This document shows, one piece after another, positions 1 through 6,166 of a DNA stretch of 6,166 nucleotides. Every line of letters begins with the position of its first letter. The stretch's first letter is position 1. The notes under the pieces were generated by a model. It searched no databases, had not been told where the DNA came from, and saw only the letters and a program-made list of their open reading frames with translations. The DNA comes from Prevotellaceae bacterium (lineage in GTDB: Bacteria > Bacteroidota > Bacteroidia > Bacteroidales > Bacteroidaceae): assembly GCA_021204715.1 (NCBI GenBank), contig JAJPYW010000030.1, positions 1 through 6,166 on the forward strand. Reading direction: 5' to 3'. A program made the translations under genes and the position numbers.

Positions 1-3000
1 CACATAGAGCGTGAAGTCGTCGAAAACAAGCTCCGTGGCGTCGGGCACGCTTTCGGCGAGTGTCAAGGAGACGCCCAACACTTGGTTCTTGATGTACTCG
101 CCGTATTCCGTCACCGCTTCGTCCGTCCGCGGGTCTTTGGACAAGGTGACGGCAATCTTGTCGGTTATCTCGAAGCCGCTCGACTTGCGCAGGTTCTGTA
201 TGCGGTTCACCAACTCACGGGCAATGCCCTCCCTGCGGAGCGGCTCTGTAACGGTGACTTCCAACGCCACGGTGAGCTTGCCTTCATTGGCCACCAACCA
301 GCCGGGGATGTCTTCGCTGAAAATCTCTACATCGGCCGCTTCCACCACAGCCTCTTCACCATCGAGTTGCAAGGCATAGCGCCCTTGTTGTTCCAATTGG
401 GCGATAGCCTCCTGCGACATGGTTGCCACGGCTGCCGCCACCGCCTTCATGCGCTTGCCGAACTTGGGGCCGAGTTTCTTGAAATCGCACTTCACCCGCT
501 TTACCAAGATGCCGGCGGTACCTTCGACGAACCGGAGTTCTTTCACGTTCACCTCGTTCATGATGAGCGTCTTCACCGCCTCGATGTGGGCTCTTTGTCT
601 CTCGTCGGTTACAGGTATCATGATGCACTGCAGCGGCTGGCGCACCTTGATGTTCACCTTGCGGCGCAGGGCAAGCACCATCGAGGTAATGGTCTGTGCC
701 AGCTGCATGCGCTCCTCCAAGTCGTTGTCGATGAAGGCTTCGCTACAGGTGGGGAAGAGGGCCAAATGGACGGAGACCACGTTGTCGCGCCCGGTAGCCT
801 TCACCAAGTCCATATAGAGCATGTCGGCATAGAAAGGAGCGATGGGTGCCATCAGCTTGGCCACTGTCTCCAAGCAGGTGTAGAGTGTCTGGAACGCCGA
901 GAGCTTGTCCTCGGTCATGCCGCCGCCCCAAAAACGCTTGCGGTTCAGGCGCACGTACCAGTTGGAGAGGTTGTCGTTCACGAAGTCTTGAATAAGCCGT
1001 CCGGCACGGGTAGGCTCGTAGTCGTTGTAGCAGGCATCCACACTTTTCACCAACGTGTTGAGCAAGGAGAGAATCCAACGGTCTATCTCCGGACGCCGCG
1101 ACAAGGGAACGTCGGCCTCACTGTAGTCGAAGCCGTCTACATTGGCGTAAAGCGCGAAGAAAGAATAGGTGTTATAGAGCGTGCCGAAGAACTTGCGGCG
1201 CACTTCTTCCACGCCTTCCACATCGAACTTCAGGTTGTCCCATGGCGCGGAGTTGGTAATCATGTACCAACGCAACGGGTCGGAACCGTATTTCTCGATG
1301 GCTTGGAAGGGATCCACGGCATTGCCCAAGCGTTTGGACATCTTGTTGCCGTTCTTGTCGAGCACCAATCCGTTGGAGACAACGGCTTTGAAGCTCACGC
1401 TGTCGAACACCATCGAAGCGATGGCGTGCAAGGTAAAGAACCAACCGCGTGTCTGGTCCACCCCTTCGGCAATGAAGTCGGCGGGGAACAGGCAGGCAGG
1501 CAACGAGGCGGTCAACCGGCGTGAATCAACCTCACCTTTGGAGACCGCTTCCATTTGCTCCTTGGTGAGTTGCTCGAAGGGGTAGTGTATTTGCGCGTAA
1601 GGCATGGAACCCGAATCGAACCACACGTCGATAAGGTCACTCTCGCGCTTCATGGGCAGTCCGCTGTCTGAAACAAGCAGAATCTCGTCTACGTAAGGAC
1701 GGTGCAAGTCTATCTTCTCGTAATTCTCCTTGGTATAGAGTCCCGGCACGAAGCCCCGCTCCTTGTAAGGATTGGAAGGCATCACGCCGGCGGCCACCGA
1801 CTTTTCTATTTCGTTGTAGAGTTCCTCCACCGATTCAACGCACTTCTCCTCGGTGCCCTCTTCCGTGCGCCAGATAGGTAACGGCGTTCCCCAATAGCGG
1901 GATCGGCTCAAGTTCCAGTCGTTCAAGTTCTCCAACCACTTGCCGAAGCGCCCCGTCCCGGTAGATTCAGGTTTCCAGTTGATTGTCTTGTTCAAGGCAA
2001 TCATGCGCTCCTTGCAGGCCGTGCTGCGGATGAACCAGCTGTCAAGCGGGTAGTAGAGCACCGGCTTGTCCGTGCGCCAGCAGTGCGGATAGTTGTGCAC
2101 GTGTTTTTCTATTTTAAAGGCTTGCCGGGAGGCTTTCAACATCATGCAGAGGCTGATGTCGAGCGACTCGGCGGCCGCGGCCGCTTTCTCGTCATACTTG
2201 CCGTCGACGGTGAACCGCGGGTCGTAAGCGTTCTTCACCCACCGTCCCTCGTATTCCTTGTAAGCCTCCACATCCACGCACGCACGTACAAACGCCTCGT
2301 CCAACTCCTCCAACAAGTAGAACTTGCCGGTCAAGTCCACCATGGGCCTGGTCTCGCCGCGTTTGTTTATCAAGAAGAGCGAGGGGATGCCGGCCGCGCG
2401 TGCCACATTGGCATCGTCGGCGCCGAAAGTGGGGGCGATATGGACGATACCCGTACCATCCTCGGTGGTGACATAATCGCCGGGGATCACGCGGAAAGCC
2501 TTGGCCGTGGCGTCGTGCCAGTTGCCGTCGGCATCCACCTCCACCGGTTTCACCCAAGGGATGAGCTGCTCGTACTCCATGCCCACCAAGTCAGTCCCTT
2601 TATAGTGTCCCACCACCTTGAAGGGGATGAGTTTGTCGCCCGGCTTGTAATCCTCCAAAGCAAGCCCTTCCGCCTTCTTGTTGAAGTGGGCGTAGAGCAG
2701 GGCTTCGGCAAGAATCACGGTTATTTTGTCGCCCGTATAGCCGTTGTAAGTCTGCACGGCCACGTAGTCGAAGCGCGGCCCCACGCACAGCGCCGTGTTC
2801 GAAGGGAAGGTCCACGGGGTGGTGGTCCATGCTATAAAATAAGGTGTACCCCACGCCGCCATTTCAGGACGTGGACGCTTCACCTTGAACTGCCCGATGA
2901 TGGTGGTATCCTTCACGTCGCGGTAACAACCAGGCTGGTTCAACTCGTGCGAGCTCAATCCCGTTCCCGCCGCGGGCGAATAGGGCTGAATGGTATAGCC

Positions 3001-3528
3001 TTTATAAAGCAGGCCTTTCTTATAAAGCTGCTTCAAAAGCCACCACAGCGTCTCTATATAGCGGTTGTCGTAGGTAATGTAAGGTTCCTTCATGTCCACC
3101 CAGTAGCCCATGCGGTGCGTCAAGTCCTCCCACTCGCGCGTGTACTTCATCACATCCTTGCGGCAGGCGGCGTTATAGTCGGCCACGGAGACGCTCTTGC
3201 CTATGTCCTCTTTGGTAATGCCCAACGACTTTTCCACACCTAATTCCACCGGCAGGCCGTGCGTGTCCCATCCCGCTTTGCGCTTCACTTGGAACCCCTT
3301 CATGGTCTTGTAACGGCAGAATATATCCTTGATGGAGCGTGCCATCACATGGTGGATGCCCGGCATGCCGTTGGCCGAAGGAGGACCTTCATAGAAGACA
3401 AAAGAAGGTTCACCTTCGCGTTCAGTCATACTCTTGGAGAAAACATCGTTCTCATCCCAACGTTTCAGCACCTCCTTGTTGATGTCCGAGAGGTCAAATT
3501 TCTGGTATTCGGCAAACTTCTTACCCAT
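1..3528 (-). CDS. ileS: Isoleucyl-tRNA synthetase (IleS), 3' end cut by the window edge
   Basis: Cytoplasmic class Ia aminoacyl-tRNA synthetase that charges tRNA-Ile with isoleucine using ATP and edits misactivated valine. I translated the minus strand from the ATG at 3528-3526; the frame stays open for 1176 codons to base 1. Landmarks in order: a HIGH-region variant, GIHHVMA, at residues 57-63; editing-domain motifs TTTPWT (235-240) and GTGIVHIAPTFGADD (358-372); WFDSGS (636-641); KMSKR (729-733), the ATP-binding loop; DRWI (816-819) and NWYVR (856-860) in the anticodon-binding helical domain; and a C-terminal segment around EGIARELVNRIQ (from 1100), typical of the long eukaryote-like IleS class (DUF5915-type tail). 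It is longer than E. coli IleS (about 940 aa), as expected for this class, and I see no cysteine-rich zinc module at the end. An in-frame stop at 3561-3559 with no ATG between supports this start. No frameshift was seen. Only the last few residues and the stop should be missing. Confidence 0.97.
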   Translation of the reverse strand, partial: MGKKFAEYQKFDLSDINKEVLKRWDENDVFSKSMTEREGEPSFVFYEGPPSANGMPGIHHVMARSIKDIFCRYKTMKGFQVKRKAGWDTHGLPVELGVEKSLGITKEDIGKSVSVADYNAACRKDVMKYTREWEDLTHRMGYWVDMKEPYITYDNRYIETLWWLLKQLYKKGLLYKGYTIQPYSPAAGTGLSSHELNQPGCYRDVKDTTIIGQFKVKRPRPEMAAWGTPYFIAWTTTPWTFPSNTALCVGPRFDYVAVQTYNGYTGDKITVILAEALLYAHFNKKAEGLALEDYKPGDKLIPFKVVGHYKGTDLVGMEYEQLIPWVKPVEVDADGNWHDATAKAFRVIPGDYVTTEDGTGIVHIAPTFGADDANVARAAGIPSLFLINKRGETRPMVDLTGKFYLLEELDEAFVRACVDVEAYKEYEGRWVKNAYDPRFTVDGKYDEKAAAAAESLDISLCMMLKASRQAFKIEKHVHNYPHCWRTDKPVLYYPLDSWFIRSTACKERMIALNKTINWKPESTGTGRFGKWLENLNDWNLSRSRYWGTPLPIWRTEEGTEEKCVESVEELYNEIEKSVAAGVMPSNPYKERGFVPGLYTKENYEKIDLHRPYVDEILLVSDSGLPMKRESDLIDVWFDSGSMPYAQIHYPFEQLTKEQMEAVSKGEVDSRRLTASLPACLFPADFIAEGVDQTRGWFFTLHAIASMVFDSVSFKAVVSNGLVLDKNGNKMSKRLGNAVDPFQAIEKYGSDPLRWYMITNSAPWDNLKFDVEGVEEVRRKFFGTLYNTYSFFALYANVDGFDYSEADVPLSRRPEIDRWILSLLNTLVKSVDACYNDYEPTRAGRLIQDFVNDNLSNWYVRLNRKRFWGGGMTEDKLSAFQTLYTCLETVAKLMAPIAPFYADMLYMDLVKATGRDNVVSVHLALFPTCSEAFIDNDLEERMQLAQTITSMVLALRRKVNIKVRQPLQCIMIPVTDERQRAHIEAVKTLIMNEVNVKELRFVEGTAGILVKRVKCDFKKLGPKFGKRMKAVAAAVATMSQEAIAQLEQQGRYALQLDGEEAVVEAADVEIFSEDIPGWLVANEGKLTVALEVTVTEPLRREGIARELVNRIQNLRKSSGFEITDKIAVTLSKDPRTDEAVTEYGEYIKNQVLGVSLTLAESVPDATELVFDDFTLYV

Positions 3529-3595
3529 CGTCTTAGCTCTGTTTATACAACCTAATGCTTACAATGCGCGTACACAGTACGTGCAGTCCGAAGCC

Positions 3596-3613
3596 GGCGG
3601 GGGCAAGCCCGCC
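3596..3613 (-). promoter_or_regulatory. GC-rich hairpin in the ileS 5' leader
   Basis: GGCGGG at 3596-3601 pairs with CCCGCC at 3608-3613 around a six-base loop, a six-base-pair all-GC stem. It would sit in the 5' leader of ileS if the promoter at 3634-3641 is used. The surroundings do not show a T-box: I found no stem I architecture or antiterminator with a T-box sequence. Role unknown; it could stabilise the leader or be chance in GC-rich DNA. Confidence 0.35.
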
Positions 3614-3633
3614 ACTCCGTCTTTTTAAGGCTG

Positions 3634-3641
3634 CAAATTTA
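3634..3641 (-). promoter_or_regulatory. Probable -7 box of the ileS promoter
   Basis: Read on the minus strand this is TAAATTTG, an exact match to the Bacteroidota sigma-ABfr -7 consensus TAnnTTTG. It lies about 105 bases upstream of the ileS start, so transcription would begin near 3629 and leave a leader of about 100 bases. I see no clear TTG -33 element at the usual distance (around 3661-3665), so the call rests on the -7 box and its position. Confidence 0.45.
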
Positions 3642-3755
3642 CAAAAAACTTGGATAATAGGCACCGTTTCGGCGATAAGAGCGAAAAAAAGCACTAAAAA
3701 GCGAAAGATTGAAGAGATTTCCCACAAAATATTTTCGTAATCGGCAAGTATATCG

Positions 3756-3763
3756 TAATTTTG
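3756..3763 (+). promoter_or_regulatory. Probable -7 box for the coiled-coil/zapA operon
   Basis: TAATTTTG matches the Bacteroidota -7 consensus TAnnTTTG exactly and lies 21 bases before the ATG at 3785. Upstream, TTTTCG at 3732-3737 is a weak candidate for the -33 element at roughly the right spacing. Transcription would start near 3768, giving a very short leader of about 17 bases. No Shine-Dalgarno sequence is seen before the ATG, which is common in this phylum. Confidence 0.55.
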
Positions 3764-3784
3764 TGTACAATTTTGGTGTAGTAA

Positions 3785-4078
3785 ATGACAGACGAAGAAA
3801 AGAAGCTATTGGACACCTTCGAGACCAAGTTGCGCCATCTGATATATTTATATGAAGAGTCGAAGCGTGAGAATGGTGAGCTCAGGCAGCTTCTTGCCAC
3901 CCAACAAGCCGAAAACGGGAAGCTCAAGGACGCTTGTGAGGCGTTGCGTCAAGACTACACGAACCTAAAAACAGCTGCGACAATCAGCCTTAACGGCAGC
4001 GACGTAAAAGAGACGAAGCTGCGATTGTCTAAATTAGTGCGTGAAGTCGACAAATGCATCGCTTTGTTGAACGATTAG
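3785..4078 (+). CDS. Small coiled-coil protein upstream of zapA, probable ZapB-like division factor
   Basis: A 97-residue soluble protein with no signal peptide and no membrane segment. Residues about 1-65 are rich in Glu, Lys, Leu and Gln with heptad-like leucine spacing, consistent with a coiled coil. A short break (around ISLNGSD, residues 67-73) is followed by a second amphipathic helix (about 74-95, ETKLRLSKLVREVDKCIALL). The gene ends ten bases before zapA on the same strand, so the two are almost certainly co-transcribed. By position, size and coiled-coil character it resembles ZapB of E. coli (81 aa), which binds ZapA and bundles at the Z-ring; a small coiled-coil gene next to zapA also occurs in Pseudomonas. 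I recognise no named family from the sequence itself, so the division role is inferred from context. The ATG at 3785 is the only sensible start after the promoter-like box. Confidence 0.9.
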   Translation: MTDEEKKLLDTFETKLRHLIYLYEESKRENGELRQLLATQQAENGKLKDACEALRQDYTNLKTAATISLNGSDVKETKLRLSKLVREVDKCIALLND

Positions 4079-4088
4079 AAGAAGATGT

Positions 4089-4379
4089 ATGGACGATAAG
4101 ATAAAGATAAACCTGCAGATGGCAGGCGTCTCCTACCCGCTGACCATCGACCGCAAGGACGAAGAGCGTGTACGTGAAGCCGCCAAGCAGGTAGATCTCA
4201 GGTTCAATGCATACAGGGACTATTATCAAGACGTCTCTTCAGAAAGAATCATGGTCATGGTGGCCTATCAGTTCGCTTTGGAGGACCTTCGGTGGGAAGG
4301 ACGTCACGACACCACCCCTTATGCAGCCAAAATAAAAGAGCTGACTGCCCTTTTGGACGACTGCTTCAAAGCCAAGTAA
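4089..4379 (+). CDS. zapA: Cell division protein ZapA
   Basis: A 96-residue protein matching the ZapA family, cytoplasmic regulators that bind FtsZ and promote bundling and stability of the Z-ring. The N-terminal half has the typical beta-strand head, with [17 protein letters not shown] at residues 5-21, followed by the family's characteristic helix ([18 protein letters not shown], about 25-42) and the segment with [17 protein letters not shown] (about 51-67). The C-terminal half is a helix (about 78-96) that would form the dimer/tetramer coiled coil. Length is normal for the family. The start at 4089 follows a purine-rich AGAAGAAG tract (4077-4084); an ATG at 4085 in another frame stops after four codons. 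It lies ten bases behind the coiled-coil gene, suggesting translation from a shared mRNA and a shared job at the division site. Confidence 0.93.
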   Translation: MDDKIKINLQMAGVSYPLTIDRKDEERVREAAKQVDLRFNAYRDYYQDVSSERIMVMVAYQFALEDLRWEGRHDTTPYAAKIKELTALLDDCFKAK

Positions 4380-4477
4380 GTCAATCCGCAAGACGCCGTC
4401 CGACCCGCCGGGAAATAGTTCGCGCACTGTATCGAGGCACCTCCGCCCACGAAGGAGCCTTACGTACAGTGCTTTTT
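4380..4477 (+). ncRNA. ssrS: Structured RNA between zapA and rny, candidate 6S RNA (ssrS)
   Basis: The 125 bases between zapA and rny have no credible reading frame and contain a clear structured element. GCACTGTA (4424-4431) pairs perfectly with TACAGTGC (4465-4472). Inside, AGGC (4435-4438) pairs with GCCT (4457-4460) and TCC (4442-4444) with GGA (4454-4456), closing on a nine-base loop. The stretch TCCGCCC followed by GGAGCCTTA resembles the TCCGTCC...AGCCTTA segment of E. coli 6S RNA, and an upstream CCGCAAG resembles its 5' region. In proteobacteria ssrS lies directly downstream of zapA, the same place. 6S RNA binds the housekeeping RNA polymerase holoenzyme and damps transcription. Against the call, it is short and I cannot draw the full 6S secondary structure with its large open bubble. 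It could instead be a leader of rny. The 5' end is arbitrary; no promoter was found, so it may be processed from the zapA mRNA. Confidence 0.55.
4424..4477 (+). terminator. Hairpin plus T-run downstream of zapA, probable intrinsic terminator
   Basis: The eight-base-pair stem GCACTGTA/TACAGTGC (4424-4431 with 4465-4472) carries an inner stem and is followed at once by TTTTT (4473-4477). This has the form of a rho-independent terminator and would form the 3' end of the zapA transcript or of the small RNA. It stands 27 bases before the rny start, so rny either depends on readthrough or has its own promoter; the AT-rich stretch 4478-4492 contains only a weak -7-like TATATTTA. Confidence 0.5.
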
Positions 4478-4504
4478 AATTATATATTTAAACCCTACAA
4501 AACA

Positions 4505-6043
4505 ATGACAGCAGTATCCATAATCGTAGCCATTGCCTGTTTCCTTGTCGGAGGCATCCTATCCTACCTCTTCTTCAAGTACGGGCTCAGAACCAAATAC
4601 AACAACATCCTCAAAGAGGCCCAGACCGAAGCCGAGGTCATCAAGAAGAACAAGTTGTTGGAAGTAAAAGAGAAGTTCCTCAACAAGAAAGCCGATTTAG
4701 AGAAAGAAGTAGCCGCCCGCAACCAGAAGATACAGCAAGCCGAGAACAAGCTCAAGCAGCGCGAGCTCGTGCTCACCCAGCGACAAGAAGAGCTCCAGCG
4801 CAAGAAGCAAGAAAACGAAACCTTCAAGGAAAACTTGGAAGCCCAGTTGGCGGTCATCGACAGGAAGAAAGAAGAGCTCGACCACCTGCAGCGCCAGCAG
4901 ATAGAGAAGTTGGAAGCCATATCAGGCCTCTCGGCCGAAGAAGCCAAGGAGCGCATGGTCGAGTCCCTCAAAGAAGAGGCCAAGACACAAGCCCAGTCCT
5001 ACATCAACGACATCATGGACGAAGCCAAGCTCACCGCCGGCAAGGAGGCCAAGCGCATCGTCATCCAGTCCATCCAGCGCGTGGCCACCGAGACCGCCAT
5101 CGAGAACTCCGTCACGGTGTTCCACATCGAGTCCGACGAGATCAAGGGCCGCATCATAGGCCGCGAAGGCCGCAACATCCGCGCGTTGGAAGCCGCCACC
5201 GGCGTGGAGATTGTGGTCGACGACACGCCCGAGGCCATTGTCTTGTCCGCCTTCGACCCCGTGCGCCGCGAGATAGCCCGGCTGGCCCTGCACCAGCTTG
5301 TCACCGACGGGCGCATACACCCCGCACGCATCGAAGAAGTGGTGGCCAAGGTGCGCAAACAAGTAGAAGAAGAGATCATCGAGACGGGCAAGCGCACCAC
5401 CATCGACCTTGGCATCCACGGCCTGCATCCCGAGCTCATCCGCATCATCGGCAAGATGAAATACCGGTCCTCTTACGGGCAAAACCTGCTGCAACACGCC
5501 CGCGAGACGGCCAACCTCTGCGCGGTCATGGCCGCCGAGCTCGGGCTCAACCCCAAGAAAGCCAAGCGCGCCGGCCTGCTGCACGACATAGGCAAAGTGC
5601 CCGACGAAGAGCCCGAACTGCCCCACGCCCTTTACGGCATGAAGTTGGCCGAGAAATTCAAGGAGAAGCCCGACATCTGCAACGCCATCGGCGCCCACCA
5701 CGATGAAGTGGAGATGAGCAGCCTGCTGGCACCCATCGTGCAGGTGTGCGACGCCATCTCGGGCGCCCGTCCCGGCGCCCGCCGCGAGATAGTCGAAGCC
5801 TACATCAAGCGCCTGAACGACTTGGAGCAGCTTGCCATGTCCTATCCCGGCGTCACCAAGACCTACGCCATCCAAGCCGGCCGCGAGCTGCGCGTCATCG
5901 TGGGAGCCGACAAGATAGACGACAAGCAGACGGAGAATCTATCGGGTGAAATAGCCAAGAAGATACAGGACGAAATGACCTATCCGGGGCAAGTGAAGAT
6001 CACCGTCATCCGCGAGACAAGGGCGGTAAGCTACGCCAAATAA
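4505..6043 (+). CDS. rny: Ribonuclease Y
   Basis: A 512-residue membrane-anchored endoribonuclease that makes initiating cuts in mRNA decay and is a hub of RNA turnover in bacteria that have it. Domains in order: one N-terminal transmembrane helix (about residues 3-25, rich in Ile, Val, Leu and Phe) followed by Lys/Arg, placing the body in the cytoplasm; a long Lys/Glu/Gln coiled coil (about 30-150) for dimerisation; a KH RNA-binding domain with GRIIGREG at 215-222; and an HD hydrolase domain with metal ligands visible at His331, His360-Asp361 (LLHDIGK) and Asp416 ([11 protein letters not shown]), plus GAHHDE around 397-401. All key residues are present and length is normal. The frame is open upstream to 4292, but that extension overlaps zapA and the RNA element and would precede the membrane helix, so I chose the ATG at 4505. 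It follows an A-rich CTACAAAACA leader with no Shine-Dalgarno. An intrinsic terminator follows closely, so rny is the last gene of its transcript. Confidence 0.97.
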   Translation: MTAVSIIVAIACFLVGGILSYLFFKYGLRTKYNNILKEAQTEAEVIKKNKLLEVKEKFLNKKADLEKEVAARNQKIQQAENKLKQRELVLTQRQEELQRKKQENETFKENLEAQLAVIDRKKEELDHLQRQQIEKLEAISGLSAEEAKERMVESLKEEAKTQAQSYINDIMDEAKLTAGKEAKRIVIQSIQRVATETAIENSVTVFHIESDEIKGRIIGREGRNIRALEAATGVEIVVDDTPEAIVLSAFDPVRREIARLALHQLVTDGRIHPARIEEVVAKVRKQVEEEIIETGKRTTIDLGIHGLHPELIRIIGKMKYRSSYGQNLLQHARETANLCAVMAAELGLNPKKAKRAGLLHDIGKVPDEEPELPHALYGMKLAEKFKEKPDICNAIGAHHDEVEMSSLLAPIVQVCDAISGARPGARREIVEAYIKRLNDLEQLAMSYPGVTKTYAIQAGRELRVIVGADKIDDKQTENLSGEIAKKIQDEMTYPGQVKITVIRETRAVSYAK

Positions 6044-6072
6044 AGCGGACGCATTGCGTTCGGCAATACCCC

Positions 6073-6122
6073 ACGGCCGTTTCGAGGCATTGGTTGCATA
6101 ATCCTCGAAACGGTCGTTTTTT
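6073..6122 (+). terminator. Strong rho-independent terminator of rny
   Basis: ACGGCCGTTTCGAGG (6073-6087) pairs with CCTCGAAACGGTCGT (6103-6117) over 15 positions with a single G-U wobble (6076/6114). The loop is 15 bases and can close further by three A-T pairs. The stem runs into TTTTTT at 6117-6122. It begins 29 bases after the rny stop. There is no A-tract on the 5' side, so it should work mainly on the plus strand. Confidence 0.93.
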
Positions 6123-6123
6123 G

Positions 6124-6166
6124 TCATGCAGACAGGGTGGCAACAGCCGCCGGCATGCCTCTACAC
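6124..6166. other. Window end, nothing recognised
   Basis: These 43 bases follow the rny terminator. I see no start codon with a sustained frame, no tRNA-like fold and no promoter box; the stretch is too short to judge. Confidence 0.5.

Noticed and set aside
82..1524. 480-codon open frame on the plus strand
   Set aside because: It lies wholly antisense to ileS, whose motifs are intact. The product is rich in His, Val, Gly and Leu with no recognisable domain, as expected from the complement of a GC-biased gene.
2172..2185. GC palindrome of overlapping GCGGCCGC sites
   Set aside because: It falls in a run of alanine codons within ileS and is explained by the coding sequence.
2083..3243. 386-codon open frame on the plus strand
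   Set aside because: Also antisense to ileS, in the region encoding its editing domain; composition is typical of a shadow frame and no family motif is seen.
3434..3927. Several 60-100 codon open frames across the ileS start and the divergent spacer, both strands
   Set aside because: They overlap the ileS start, both promoter-like boxes or the coiled-coil gene, and show no domain or translation signal.
4483..4490. TATATTTA as an rny promoter -7 box
   Set aside because: The final G of TAnnTTTG is missing, there is no TTG upstream at the right distance, and the leader would be only about ten bases; too weak to list as a feature.
4292..4504. 71-codon N-terminal extension of rny
   Set aside because: It would overlap zapA and the hairpin element and put a basic tail before the membrane helix; RNase Y proteins normally begin directly at that helix and the 512-aa form has the usual length.
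4922..5875. 317-codon open frame on the minus strand
   Set aside because: Antisense to the KH and HD domains of rny; Gly/Asp/Leu/His-rich shadow of the C-ending codons of rny, with no promoter or domain.

Overview
The window reads as a housekeeping stretch from a Bacteroidota chromosome, most likely order Bacteroidales. The evidence is the long eukaryote-like IleS, the order ileS / small coiled-coil gene / zapA / rny, promoter-like TAnnTTTG boxes in the divergent spacer, and A-rich leaders without a clear Shine-Dalgarno sequence. The genus cannot be fixed from the sequence alone.

Layout. Bases 1-3528 (minus strand) hold ileS, isoleucyl-tRNA synthetase. It starts at 3528, stays open for 1176 codons and runs off the left edge just short of its expected C-terminus. 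Bases 3529-3784 are a divergent promoter region with a -7-type box on each strand and a GC hairpin in the ileS leader. On the plus strand come a 97-aa coiled-coil protein (3785-4078), zapA (4089-4379), a roughly 100-base non-coding stretch ending in a hairpin and T-run (about 4380-4477, possibly 6S RNA), and rny, RNase Y (4505-6043). A strong intrinsic terminator follows at 6073-6122. Bases 6124-6166 show nothing I can call.

How the genes fit together. The coiled-coil protein and ZapA are ten bases apart, probably co-transcribed, and likely act together at the FtsZ ring, much as ZapB and ZapA do in other bacteria. The structured RNA lies immediately 3' of zapA, the same relative position as ssrS (6S RNA) in proteobacteria, and its hairpin and T-run separate the division genes from rny. 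RNase Y is a membrane-anchored endonuclease that initiates mRNA decay. IleS is transcribed away from this cluster and has no obvious functional link to it.

No new multi-gene system is visible. The most interesting element is the structured RNA between zapA and rny; next is the uncharacterised coiled-coil partner of ZapA. The long open frames antisense to ileS and rny are shadows of biased codon use.
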